In this document: in pieces, positions 1-16,034 of the stretch
Layout of the letters: every line of letters starts with the position of its first letter
How positions within the stretch are numbered: the first letter of the stretch is position 1
NCBI RefSeq assembly: GCF_051622035.1
Contig: NC_135361.1
Coordinates: 29,629,205-29,693,204, forward strand
Reading direction: 5' to 3'
Length of the DNA stretch: 64,000 nucleotides
Source: Arctopsyche grandis
Taxonomy: Eukaryota; Arthropoda; Insecta; Trichoptera; Hydropsychidae
Made by a program: the position numbers and the translations under genes
The notes under the pieces: model-generated
Databases searched by the model: none
Seen by the model: the letters and a program-made list of their open reading frames with translations, nothing else
What the model was told of the DNA's origin: nothing

Positions 1-56
1 TGAGTATTGTTTAACCACAAAACTCACTTCATAGTGAGTTTATACATATATAAACA

Positions 57-588
<532 letters not shown>

Positions 589-589
589 G

Positions 590-1365
590 TTTCATCTTCC
601 ATTCCATAAAATCATCTTATATTCTTCTAAACATGCTTTCAATTGTCACAATTACAATTTACATCACAATTAAAATCATCATCACCACTACATTTCAATA
701 CACTTATACATCAATCATTTTACAATTTACATAACAATTACAATTATAACAAATTAATCGTTACACATTTCACTACAAATCAATTTTTACATTTCAACAC
801 CATTCAATCTTCAATAAAGTTACACATCACAATTAAAGTTACACATAAATCATCACAATTACAATTTAAAATTATTTCAAGCAATACAAAACAGAAAGGT
901 ATCACAATTACAATTTAAAATTGTTACAAGCAATACAAAACATTAAAATCAATACCTTTACAATGACAAGTTAAATCTTTACATCGGAAACAATCACATT
1001 TTAAAACATTATTCAATGTACAAAGCACTTCCCAAAAAATACTAGAATAAGCAATAAAACATTAAAATCAATACCTTTACAATGACAGAAGTTAATTTAC
1101 TAGAATTACATTTCCTGGATTACAATTACAATTACTAGAATTACATTTCAATACAGTTATCTTATATTCTTCTAAGCATGTAACCAAATTAAAACATTAT
1201 TCAATGTACAAAGCACTTCCCAAAAAATACTAGAATAAGCAATGAAACATTACACCTTTCAATCATCAAATTACAAGTAAGGCTTAACTAAAAACCCCTC
1301 CAGGTATTCTACTTATTCTCTAATTCACTAACGCACACTTCACTTCCATCGGCACAATTTAAATA
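590..1365. other. AT-rich 3' region of the gag element with short internal repeats
   Basis: No gene. The sequence is rich in CAATTACAATTT-type motifs, and a ~45-bp unit (around TCAATGTACAAAGCACTTCC) occurs near 1013 and again near 1203. It lies between the gag stop codon and the recognisable LTR block, so it is either 3' untranslated sequence or an extended U3. Confidence 0.5.
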
Positions 1366-2985
1366 CTATCCAATGCCCGTGGCGATTCTCCGTGACCGTC
1401 CGACGAACTGGCCGTCACCCCACAGATTTTCTGCTAGTAATTTACCATAAATGAAGTCAACACATATTGGTTCTGGCTCACTGATACATCCAATAAGTCT
1501 TTTATCAATCCATGGTTCTATTTTCTTTTCCATTGAATTAACATCAATCCGACTACGACCTAGCTTGAAAGTGAATATAGTGTCCTTCGGTGTTGAAATT
1601 TTGACTGGGTCTCTTATTCCTTCTTGTGATTTAGCCATATCTTTCTCTTTGTCTTTATGTTTCTCCTTTTCTTTATTCTCATCTTCAGAATTCTTCAAAT
1701 GACTATAATTCTTAGATCTTTTTCTAAATTGATCATCGGGTGGTTCATCTGTATTTGAAGACGGTATGTCTCCGTAGTCCCAAAGTCTTTTTCTTTGCAA
1801 TCCATCACCGTCCATACTTCCATCAGCCAGGTTCACACCTCCATCAGCCATGTTTGCATCATCCTGTTCATTATTGGAAACAATGAGTTCTCTTTGAGCA
1901 GACATCTCTCGTGAAGCCCGTTGCTGCAAAGGTCTTTTGTGACATTTAAATTGTCTTTTACATGCCTGTTGCCACACTTCCTTACGATCCCTCATCTTTT
2001 GCTCTTTTTTCCTCCTCGGCAGACTCCGTTCTAAGTTAACCTCCATCAAAACACACGGTTTATTAACAAATTTCACTTTGTTGCCGTCAATGCACATAAG
2101 AACGGATTTTGTTATAGGGCTACCCAACAGGGCGGCACCCGGGATACTGACTTCTTTTCTTATTTCTTCTTGTATTGTCAAGACAGTCTTTGTTTTGGTG
2201 CTGTTACATTGAGCTGAAATGTGCCCAAACTCGTTACAATTGAAACAACGAGTTCCTCTCTTCTTAAACCTACAGTCGGCTGCTAAATGACCCCGTCCAC
2301 CACAATTGTAGCATCGTGAACTCAGTCTTTCTCGGTTTTCACGGTTTCTCACGGGCCCCGTCACCCTGGGTTCGTCGTCCTCTCTAATTTTCTCGCACTG
2401 CGTAACTCGCGTCTTCAGCTCCTTAATAGATCCAGCCCCGCTCAGCATCAATTTTTCGTACTTATCAAACCCAAGTCCACCAATTATGTACGCGATAATC
2501 GCCTCTTCCTCAATAAAACTACACTTGGCTGCAATCCCCTTCATCCTGTAAATATAGCTTAAACTGTCTTCCGATCTTCCCCTTTTCTCCAATCTTAGCT
2601 CCCGGTGCACGTCCGCACTATTCACCTGATGGCCAAACTCTCTGGTCAATCGTTCTTTTAGTATCGCCCACGTGCTTATGCCCGTTTCCGAGTCCAAGAA
2701 GTCCTTGGCAGTTCCTTCACACAGCATCCGCCCATACACCAACTGTTGTGTCTCCGTCCAGCAGAGGATTTGCGCGTTTTCTTCGAGGCGCTCAATCCAC
2801 AATGAAATAGGGCTATTTCTGCCGTTATATTTCGGCAGACCGAAACCAACCTCCAGATCTCGGAAATTGAACTGTGGTATCTCCCTCGTCGTCGTTGCCA
2901 CTGGCGTCGTCTTTCTCGTCGTGGATATCATCATCGTAGCGTGGCGTGACGTCATCGGTGTCGTCTTTATGCTCGTACGCGTCAT
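1366..2985 (-). CDS. Retrotransposon Gag polyprotein with two CCHC zinc knuckles
   Basis: Structural nucleocapsid/capsid-like protein that would package element RNA. From the first ATG (at 2985) it is 539 aa. A Thr/Arg-rich, low-complexity first ~35 residues precede a helical capsid-like region (about 45-205, with a PKYNGRN...LWIERLEE block typical of LTR-element gag). Two CCHC knuckles follow, CYNCGGRGHLAADC at about 225-238 and CFNCNEFGHISAQC at about 247-260. The C-terminal ~280 residues are charged, Lys/Glu-rich and unrecognised. There is no DTG/DSG protease motif and no frame continuing into pol. The frame is also open a little upstream of this ATG, but the codons there are not ATG. The frame is intact, so it may still be expressed and act with enzymes supplied in trans; that is inference. 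Confidence 0.8.
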   Translation of the reverse strand: MTRTSIKTTPMTSRHATMMISTTRKTTPVATTTREIPQFNFRDLEVGFGLPKYNGRNSPISLWIERLEENAQILCWTETQQLVYGRMLCEGTAKDFLDSETGISTWAILKERLTREFGHQVNSADVHRELRLEKRGRSEDSLSYIYRMKGIAAKCSFIEEEAIIAYIIGGLGFDKYEKLMLSGAGSIKELKTRVTQCEKIREDDEPRVTGPVRNRENRERLSSRCYNCGGRGHLAADCRFKKRGTRCFNCNEFGHISAQCNSTKTKTVLTIQEEIRKEVSIPGAALLGSPITKSVLMCIDGNKVKFVNKPCVLMEVNLERSLPRRKKEQKMRDRKEVWQQACKRQFKCHKRPLQQRASREMSAQRELIVSNNEQDDANMADGGVNLADGSMDGDGLQRKRLWDYGDIPSSNTDEPPDDQFRKRSKNYSHLKNSEDENKEKEKHKDKEKDMAKSQEGIRDPVKISTPKDTIFTFKLGRSRIDVNSMEKKIEPWIDKRLIGCISEPEPICVDFIYGKLLAENLWGDGQFVGRSRRIATGIG

Positions 2986-3063
2986 CGCGCGTCCTAACCT
3001 CAACTGTCACAATTCCGCGTCGTCGTCTGACCGCACCTGGCTGTCACTGGAATGTCTTCGGGC

Positions 3064-3082
3064 ATCCCGGACAAAGCCCCCA
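3064..3082 (-). promoter_or_regulatory. Primer-binding site resembling tRNA-Pro 3' end
   Basis: On the minus strand this reads TGGGGGCTTTGTCCGGGAT. From established knowledge the tRNA-Pro complement is TGGGGGCTCGTCCGGGAT, so the match is complete except for TT in place of one C. It lies within a few bases of the inner edge of the right LTR block, as expected for minus-strand DNA priming. Confidence 0.65.
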
Positions 3083-3085
3083 AAT

Positions 3086-7759
<4,674 letters not shown>

Positions 7760-7769
7760 TTATTTGAAC

Positions 7770-7925
7770 AAACAAACACATATAGTAAGTCTCTTATAAA
7801 AAATTATATGTATACCAGGATCCGGCGCCTGCGACCCCTAGGACTTTACCCCCGGCATCTGCGCCCCCTAGGGCTCCACCCCCTGAAGGTTACATACAAA
7901 GTCTCTTTCCAAATTATATATTAGG
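7770..7925 (-). mobile_element. Helitron-like GC-rich repeat fragment
   Basis: Shares, in reverse orientation, the AGTAAGTCTCTTATAA flank and GC-rich GGCGCCTGCG / CCCCCTAGGGC motifs with the element at 13985-14282. GC-rich blocks of this sort are unusual in this AT-rich window. Confidence 0.5.
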
Positions 7926-7959
7926 TATATACATATTATATATGTATATTTATCACGAA

Positions 7960-8240
7960 CGATCCAAAATAACATGTTTATTTGTGGTGAACCACCACAA
8001 TCTAATCGAGGAAAACCCGCTAACTGTCAACTGTAATTTTTCAAAAACAAGTTTTAGCACGTGCACACTCTTTAATCTTTTTCTATGTGTGGTTTGATCT
8101 ATTTTTTTTACTTATTTTATTTTTCATTGTGAGTTTGGTGGTTTCTCAATATCGAAAATAATTATCACAATTTAAAATAATATTTTTATTTGTGGTGAAC
8201 GACAACAATCTAATCAAGGAAAACCCACTAACTTTTTTCG
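7960..8240. repeat. Spaced direct repeat, ~55-bp unit
   Basis: A unit beginning TTTATTTGTGGTGAAC and containing ACAATCTAATC occurs near 7976 and again near 8187, about 210 bp apart. No coding signal. Confidence 0.7.
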
Positions 8241-8281
8241 TATTGCTGGGTTCTAAAGATCTGCATATAGCTGGGTTAAGA

Positions 8282-8345
8282 CAGGGGTTACCAACCTTGT
8301 GCCCGCGGGAGAATATGTGGCCGTGAAGCTATTTCCAATAACGTA
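8282..8345 (+). mobile_element. hAT-type terminal sequence remnant
   Basis: Starts CAGGGGTTACCAACCTTGTG and carries a GCCCGCGGG then TGTGGCC pattern, matching the usual start of hAT (Charlie-like) terminal repeats. No transposase frame is nearby. Confidence 0.45.
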
Positions 8346-9340
8346 CTTCAAAAATTTAAATAAAAAAAATCAATTGAATCATGGAAATGTAAAGAAATAG
8401 AAAATAACTTTTTTTAAAATCAATATTTTCCTAAAACTTACTTCCTCTATAAGAGTGAATTTCTCTCGTACAGTTTTCACTAGTATTGTCTAAGGAATTC
8501 AATCCCGAGCCAAAATTTTGAACTTGGGATTTCGGGATAACAATTAGACGATCCCAGGTTCCCAGGACCAGTCCCGAATTTTGATTATTTTCAATAGTTT
8601 AAGAATTAACATTAATAAATTTGATTACTAGTACAATTTAGTCCATTTGTACAACATTTACTTTTATTAATATGTGTGTATAATCTTAGAAATACAAGGC
8701 CCAATAGAGTTTATATTATAATAACCTAAAAATGAAATCATTTTATTTATTTACTTAAGAAAAGATAAAAATAGAACACTAAAGAATTTATATATCATAT
8801 TGAAAATAATCTTTTTTATATTTATGTGTACATATGTACATATGTATGTATACTAGGAAGGCCTTACAGGTGAGTCCCACATGAATCTTCTTGGCCAATT
8901 ATGAATGCCGATAAACAATTCATATATAAACAATTTAATGGCATAGATAACATATATGGAAAAAAGAGACATTTCACAAATCAACGAATTTGAGATGTCG
9001 AAAATCTCGGTAAAGATTTAAAAGGCAAATTTGTTCAAACGGAACGAAAAATGAACAATATAAAGCCCATGGCTAAATTTAACTGAAATTGCTAAATCCA
9101 TAGCAGAACTTCTTCAGGAAATAACATCAAAAAAGATTTTGAAAATTCATAATAACATCATAATAAAATCTCACAGGTGAAAGCATTTTGTAATTGGCAT
9201 TAAAAAGTATACTGTTTTAAAAAATTGGCATAAATAAATTTATCCGGTTTGCACCCGGCACTATTTATCTCCATCTTGAATGTGTCCAAACTACAATAAT
9301 AAGATTAGGAACCCCTAGGTTTAGATAACCCCATCCGTCA
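8346..9340. other. Intergenic, degenerate repeats
   Basis: AT-rich with no gene. A weak SINE 3'-end remnant (AGGAAGGCCTTACAGG, minus strand) lies at about 8853-8935. Confidence 0.5.
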
Positions 9341-9352
9341 CGATAAACAGTT

Positions 9353-9388
9353 TATAAAACCAAAGGATACCTCAATCTCACATCACTT
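9353..9388 (+). promoter_or_regulatory. Core promoter of the Kelch-like gene
   Basis: TATAAA at 9353-9358 lies 32 nt before the A of an initiator match TCACTT (9383-9388, A at 9385). The spacing is the usual one for a TATA/Inr promoter. It implies a first exon of only about 27 nt, ending at the donor ATAG/GTATGT (9411/9412). Confidence 0.6.
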
Positions 9389-9493
9389 CTCGTTGGAATT
9401 TTGTCCAATAGGTATGTTCAGTTTATATTTAATTATTTCGAATATGTTTAACTTGCAATTTCATTTAATTTTAGCAAACTACGAAGAAACAAG

Positions 9494-11923
9494 ATGATCG
9501 AAGTGAACGCTAAGCCAGATTTTGCAAAGAACCAAACCAAATATTTGTATGATGCCATGGGGGAAAAAAAATTCACTGATGTGATTTTTTCTGTTGGGAA
9601 ACGCAGGTATCTCTATTTAATATTAAAAATAACTTGTCCTAAAAATGTCAGTTTTGATGAACATCCTTTTGCGATTTCAGTTTCCATGCGCACATTATAG
9701 TGCTTGCGGCGTGCAGCGAATTCTTTATAGAAAATAGGACCCGATTAAATCCCGTATTTGCCGGATTCAAATACCCGGTAATCGATGCGATTTTTAAATA
9801 TTGCTACACTGGGAAAATAAGTACGACTCGATTTACGTAAATTTTAATCAATATTTATATACCCTTTGTGCAATATATATCGTTACATTGTTTTGAAAGG
9901 GTTCTAACGGCACCTGTTCTAACTGTTAGTAAGAACTTTTTCAAAGTAAGGTAACTTTAATTATTTTAAATACTATTTCAGGTATCGCCGACGAGCATTA
10001 CGAAAATTTTCTAAGCCTAGCTGATAAACTACAAATCAAAAATGTAGCCCCTCGATACGAGACGATAAATGAAATAAATTGTTTGGAAGTCTTGAGTCTC
10101 TCAGATGATCCAGTGTCGAAAAAAAAGGCAATGAGTTTGACTTTTGACAACTATAAGACTGTAAGTATTGGCTTTTAATACTATTATGAATCCTTGGATA
10201 TGTCCTATTTTCATTTTCATTTCAGTTGTATAAAACGCCAGGCTTTCTCTCTCTGCCAGACTCTGTCTTGGATGAAATCCTGAAATCAGATAAATTGAGG
10301 GTGTCGGCGGAAGAAGCCTTTGATTCTGTTAAATTGTGGGTGGATTATGATGGAACAAACCGTAGAAGCGAATTGGTACAGCTGCTGGGTTCCATGAAGT
10401 TGACTTTGCTCCCATTTGAGGTATTTTTCGAGGATAATGAATGGATGCAACATTAATATAATACTTACACTCCATTGAATAATATAAAATGTAACTCTTT
10501 CAGTTTCTCGTCGATAAATTTATGCTCTTCTGTTCTTCTTATCCAGAGTGCATTGAAATTCTTAGACAAACGATGCAAAAATCCTCAGCAAATTGTCAAA
10601 ATTCATTTAAAATAGAGGAAAACGATAAAATAGCGCTTATCGGAGATTTACATTACAACGTAAATTTTCACCAAATATATTTAATTTAATAATAAGTTTA
10701 ATTATTCATTAAATATTATAATTTTAGAAAGCAAATTCCATAGATGTTTACGATGGAAAAAATAATACTTGGACCTTAAAAGAAGATTTTAAATTCAACA
10801 GAAGCCGCTTTGCATCAGTTCTCATCGACCATTGGATCATGATAATCGGTGGTTTCATGGATCCTAGTGAAAATATCGATTTCAACAGGGATTCTGGATT
10901 TAATTTACTTGATTCTTCTCAGGTTGACTACATTGATTTGAAAGACGGCCAACAACATCAATTGAAGCCATTAAATCAAAGCCGATACTTTTTTTCAGCA
11001 GTAACATTTTCTCACAATTCTACCACCGATGTGTACGCTATCGGCGGATTGAAAAATCTCGACTCTTTGTCATCAGTAGAGAGGTGATCTTAAAATTAAA
11101 GAAAGCTCTCATTGAAACATGTATTTCATTGACAAATTTTATTGACAGATGATTTCGATTAGGTGGAACAGCAATACAAAGAACTGGGACTCCAACGTCG
11201 CTCCATTGTTGCAGGCTGTTGATCGGCACAGTGCTTGTGTCATCGGTGATAGAATCTACGTGATAAGTGGGGAAACAAAGAAAAACAGAAAGGACGTTTC
11301 CGTAAATAGAACGCAAGTGTACTCAGTAAGATCCAATTCTTGGTCTTATGTCGCACCGATGAAACAAGGAAGATACGGGCATTCGGTGAATATCTATTAA
11401 TATTTATTGATGGGTTTCAATTAAATACTATTTAAATTTTGAAAACAAAAATTTATGGTTGTTTTATTTGATTGTTTAGAGCATCGTTATAAAAGGCAAA
11501 CTGTATGTCGCAGGTGGGCGTTCATACTATAAACATGAATTATTGAAGAGTGTCGAGTCGTATGATGTAGATGGAAATCTGTGGACAGACTATTGCAACC
11601 TACCAGCACCTGACAGTGATAATGCTCTCTGTTTATTTAGAGACAAGTTACTTTTAATAGGTGAGTTTTTTTTAACACTTTTGTTTGACTGTTTTTTGGA
11701 AAATTCGTTTAGTTTTGACTGGATTTTTTCTTTAATATATATTTCATATTTTTTTTAACTTTCATACTTATTAAATACATATTTCTTTTAACTTTCAGGT
11801 GGATATACTAACGGAGTTTGGGAATTAGATGTAAGCAACATTACTTGGAAAAAATTAAAAAGTCTCAGCACAAATAGAGGGACTTGTAATGCATTCGTTA
11901 TACCCTATGATTCCAAAATTTGA
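9494..11923 (+). CDS. Kelch-like protein (BTB-BACK-Kelch), putative CUL3 ubiquitin-ligase adaptor
   Basis: Coding exons: 9494-9606, 9681-9820, 9982-10160, 10226-10420, 10504-10659, 10728-11083, 11163-11385, 11480-11660, 11799-11923. All introns are GT-AG; the total of 1668 nt gives 555 aa. A noncoding first exon (about 9385-9411) and a 63-nt 5'UTR intron precede it. BTB domain at about 20-125 (FTDVIFSVGKRSFHAHIIVLAACSEFF across the first junction is split here as FTDVIFSVGK and HIIVLAACSEFF). BACK at about 130-240 (SADKLRVS...FDSVKLWV type block). Kelch blades from about 255 to the end, with paired-glycine motifs IIGGF, AIGGL, VAGGR and LIGGY, each followed by a Tyr and a Trp. Family role: BTB binds CUL3 and the Kelch propeller recruits substrate; no substrate can be named. 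Length and domain order are normal for KLHL proteins. The last blade is short, and no AATAAA lies close after the stop. Confidence 0.9.
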
Positions 11924-12338
11924 TTTCCGACACGATGTATATACTATGTACATAATATATAATGTGCTATTTTTTCTAATGACAGTAAATAATTAAATAT
12001 TATTGATATGATTTATAAATCTATATTATTGATGTGTTTGTTTGCTTTTTCACCATTAAAATTTATACTTTTCAAATAATACAAATCAACCAAAATTTGA
12101 ATACAAACATTCAAACATGAAAATTTTATGAATTTAAATTCAAGATAGTAACGAATGTTTACAAATTTTGATATTTTACTTGGACTGCACCTTATAAGCT
12201 CAATTTTTACTTATTTTTATTTTTTATCGACTAAGCAACGCCAGGCAATTTGAATATCTGTTTGTTTTTTCACTATTCCAGTCTTCATATTGGCGTATTT
12301 GTATGTTTCAGTCCAAGTTCTCACTCCAACTATTTCAT
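11924..12338. other. Kelch gene 3' flank and intergenic DNA
   Basis: AT-rich; no gene seen. The 3'UTR probably ends in the first ~100 bp, where only weak polyadenylation variants are found. Confidence 0.4.
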
Positions 12339-12723
12339 GAACGTGCTAGTTTGTTAATACACAAACTATTTGTTTTAGTTTTAGTGCTAACAGTCACAAG
12401 CTATCCAAATAGACTCACCAGGTTTCGCATGAAATTTATTGCCGTTTAAACTTTTGAGCTGTCAAATCAATAAGTATTTAAAAGGAAATCTCATGGAATC
12501 CACATTACAACTTTGTTTATTCCAGTTTCCGCTATTTTAAAAATATTGCAACCCAGGGCAAGCATACACATACATACATTGAGATTCAGACAAACTTTTG
12601 AAATTACGTAAACTTTTTCCAGGTAATTTGTACATGAACAAACTAGTTATTTTGTCAGTTTGTTCTTTTTTTGTACACTATACCTGGCCTGACTGGTTCG
12701 TGCATGAACAAACTAGTACGTTC
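12339..12723. mobile_element. MITE candidate with 17-bp inverted ends
   Basis: GAACGTGCTAGTTTGTT at 12339-12355 is matched in reverse complement by AACAAACTAGTACGTTC at 12707-12723 with one mismatch. Further copies of an AACAAACTAGT motif lie inside. No transposase frame and no certain target duplication. Confidence 0.4.
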
Positions 12724-13984
12724 ATGAACTAGCTAAATGTAGAATTGAACTGAAGTATATAAATCTCAATATTTTTTTTCCAATTAAATAATTTTCTAAG
12801 AATATACTATTTTTTAGGTGGCAAAGATGTCGTTACATAAATCACATAATTGCTAGTTTATTTATTAAAAATTCTACAGATTTCATTTTAATGCCAAAAA
12901 ATATTATATAAGTTTAAGCTTACTCGTTAAAACTTAAAAATAGCCTATCAATACTATTGTTCACTTATTAAATTTGAATACATTATTTGAATTATTTCCT
13001 TAAATTATATATTTCATTTGAATTCTGTATAATCATCACTTTACTTTACGTGTACATATATTTATGTATATATTGTATGGTAGTACTCAAGCATAATATA
13101 ACAATTCATGTTCTTGCAAATTATCAATCGTTTTCCTATAATATACATATGCATACAAACTGCAAAATATTAATTTGTCGCGAACAATAACTTCAAAACA
13201 ACGCCTTGAAAATCGCTCGACTGTTTAATTTTATAATTAAAATGCAAAACGATTAACGAGTAAGTATACTGCCGAATTTTATTTGCGATAATCTCGTTCG
13301 ATCGTGTGTTTGAAACGGCTCAAATTGGCGCTATTTTGCGAACGCACTTCAGTCGTCCTCGTCAATAAAAACAAGGCAAAGGGTGACTCGGTTTTAAAAT
13401 ACAATAAGTTCATTTTACGACTCGGACGTACGTTTTTCGTCGAATTAATTTAATTTGGTTTAATTAAAATTTTCCTCACAGATTGAGCGCACACAAGCGA
13501 TTCTCGCGCTCGTCGTAAAAATGCTTTAATTAAAACACCCTTACTGGTGTATAAGAGACGAAGAAGTAAGCAGAAGAGCAATAAAGCATTCATCTGTAGT
13601 AAAATTGATAAGAAAGTCTGTATTGTGTGACGAGAATAATAATATGTAATAACATTCGTTTGAGTTACATACAATACGGTACCTACGTATGTAAGAAGAG
13701 TATTCTTATTGTTTTACAGATTGACTTAATTCGTTTTAACTTGTTAATACGTAATTACATTTGTATAATTTTTTATAATATATATATTCTAATCTTACAT
13801 ATAAAACACTAAAGTTTTTTCGTATATTTGTTCGCTACGACAACCCGTATGTATGTATGTATGTATATATACATATATGTTTGTATATACCTACGTATTT
13901 TTCGTCAATTTAAGTAATAGTCGACAGTCTATTGCTCTGACGTCATCGAACAAATAATTCGCTTTTTTCCAATTCAAAGGATTC
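12724..13984. other. Intergenic, no recognisable gene
   Basis: AT-rich sequence with GTAT/TATA microsatellite patches near 13850-13890. The short open frames here show no family motif. Confidence 0.4.
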
Positions 13985-14282
13985 GAAGTTCCCGGGGGCG
14001 TAGGCGCCGAGGGCAAAGCCCTAGGGCTTCGCCCCCTAGGGGGTGCAGACGCCGAGGGCGGACCCCGGGGGTGTACATATAATTTCTTATAAGAGACTTA
14101 CTATATACATATGTTTGTTTGTTCGTGACAGTCAATTTAATAAAAAAAGCAATAGAGTATTCAAATAAATTTATATAAAATAAAACTATTCAAATAAATT
14201 TAATAAAATGTTTACTATTAGATTAGTCATTTTTAAGTGGTTTATATTACAAATACCGAGCGAAGCCGGGTAATAAAGCTAG
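13985..14282 (+). mobile_element. Non-autonomous Helitron-like element
   Basis: A GC-rich block (GGGGGCGTAGGCGCC, CCCCCTAGGGGG) is followed by AT-rich sequence and a 3' end with a hairpin-capable GAGCGAAGCCGGGT, ending in CTAG at 14279-14282 next to a T. CTRR after a hairpin with a 3' T is the Helitron 3'-end rule. The 5' TC end was not located. Confidence 0.55.
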
Positions 14283-14368
14283 TATATTATAAATCGAAAT
14301 GAAATTTATTCACATATGTAAGTGTATATAAAGTTAGTTATAGTCGATCAGTAAATTTTATATTATAT

Positions 14369-14771
14369 TGTTACGTACGCCGCGGATTAAGCGAATAGAA
14401 TCCCAGAGACTATGTGACCGTTCAAGGGTTATCTGTTATCGGATTAACTATGTAAGTGCTTGCACTTACTTCCAGGATTATATCTGGACTCTAAGTGCAT
14501 TTAGGCTAAACAATGACCGTTATTAGGCTTCTCTCAGAATCGGTACGGGGAGACCCAATGTCGTGGAAATACATATCCGAATACGTAACTATACAACAGG
14601 TAAACAGATTAGACGTCCTGAGAGATCGACCCTTTATAAGACGGTACGTAGGCGATATCATGTCATTCTGGACTGAGCACTGCCAGTGCGTGTATCTCCT
14701 TAATCATCAATAAACGCTGTGAAACGACTGTTGGCCTTTTACATGGATCCTCCACCCACCCCTACATAACA
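14369..14771 (+). mobile_element. Solo LTR (403 bp) with 4-bp target duplication
   Basis: Starts TGTTACGTACG and ends CATAACA, flanked by ATAT at 14365-14368 and 14772-14775. It contains a TATA-like CCTTTATAAGA near 14630 and AATAAA near 14709 followed by the conserved CGCTGTGAAACGACT. The same family is at 38411-38785 (minus) and 51945-52519 (plus). The short frame inside is a shadow. Confidence 0.85.
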
Positions 14772-14775
14772 ATAT

Positions 14776-14984
14776 TATATGCTCTTTAACTTCATACAAA
14801 TTAGGGCAGGGAATATACCAATTTGTCCAGCCTAAAAAAATGGAAATTTTACCTAATCACATTTTTAACCTGAAAAACTAATTTCACTACGCCCAATAGA
14901 ACTTTCTATATCAAATTACGAACAAACTGTCAAAATAAATTAACCATTTTATTTAAGTACCATATTACATATAATATACATATA
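14776..14984. other. Intergenic
   Basis: No gene or repeat recognised. Confidence 0.4.
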
Positions 14985-15536
14985 TAAAAATGGAGCGTCG
15001 GTAAATATGTTTGTAACATGTGACAGAACGTGAAACAGTATGGGGATTTCGAAAAAACAAATTTTAATTTGCCAGGATTATTAATTATTATTATATAATC
15101 GATATCGATTTTTATTTTGATTTTGAGGCGGCAGCCTCGGGGTGGCAGCCTAGGGGCAGCAGCCTAGGGGCAGCAGCCTAGGGGCAGCAGCCTAGGGGCG
15201 GCAGCCTCAATTACTGTTTCAGTTCCGGTTCCCGACTTTTGCTTCAATTTCAGATCCGGATTCCCATTTCAGTTCTGATTCCCGATTCATTTTTCAGTTC
15301 CGGATCCCGATTCTTTTTTCAGTTTCGGATTCCGATTACTGTTTCAATTCCATATCCGGATTCCTTTTTCAGTTCCGGTTCCCGATCCCTGTTTCAGTTC
15401 CAATTCCCGAATCCCGATTTTTGTTTTAGTTCCGATTCCGATTAAATATTACTATACGTATTGTAACTTTATTTTAAATCATGTATTGATTTGTTTCCGA
15501 AACCAACCGTTGAAATTTCAACGAGCACAACACTAG
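14985..15536 (+). mobile_element. Helitron-like element carrying two minisatellites
   Basis: The 3' end is a perfect 16-bp palindrome CGTTGAAATTTCAACG (15508-15523) followed by ACTAG (CTAG at 15533-15536) and T. Inside are a GC-rich array of GGCAGCCTAGG-type units at about 15125-15208 and a degenerate ~25-bp array of TTTCAGTTCCGGATCCCGA-type units at about 15215-15435. The left end is approximate. Confidence 0.6.
15125..15435. repeat. Two adjacent minisatellite arrays
   Basis: About five ~16-bp GCAGCCTAGGGG units, then about nine diverged units built on CAGTTCCGG...CCCGATTC. The frame at 15239-15445 is Ser/Phe/Arg/Ile/Pro-rich only because of this array. Confidence 0.8.
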
Positions 15537-16034
15537 TCTAATATAGTAATTGATATACATATGCATATGTATGTACATAGACCTGAACGTTTATAAGAAT
15601 AACCAAAAGCGTGGATTAAATATAATACAAGCTCGAAATAATTTTACAAATCGATAAGTTTTACCTAATTAATAGCAGATGTTGTTTAAATCGGCATAAT
15701 AAAAATTCAGTTTGTTTTCTATTTCCGGAAATATGCTGACGTTTTTTTCCGTCGTTGAACATTGTGAATTACGATTAAAACACACCGTTGTCGTTTCAGA
15801 TAGACAAGTTTTCGTCGTCTAAAGGGATTACAGTCGTCGGATGAAGTTTATCCTGTCAAAGTGGCAAGCTTTCGCATTCGATAAATAATTTGTGCGAAAA
15901 CAAAGGCGAAATATTAAATTTGGCAGTCCATTTATTTGAGAAATCTCGCCCGGATCTACATATTATATATAAATGTTTGTATAAACGTAAGTACAGAGTG
16001 TGACAGGCATCATGAAAATTGACTTATTTCAATA
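15537..16034. other. Intergenic
   Basis: AT-rich, no gene recognised. Confidence 0.4.

Noticed and set aside
11149..11400. Kelch exon beginning with ATG at 11149
   Set aside because: Joining there to the previous exon gives an immediate stop; the acceptor at 11162 keeps the frame.
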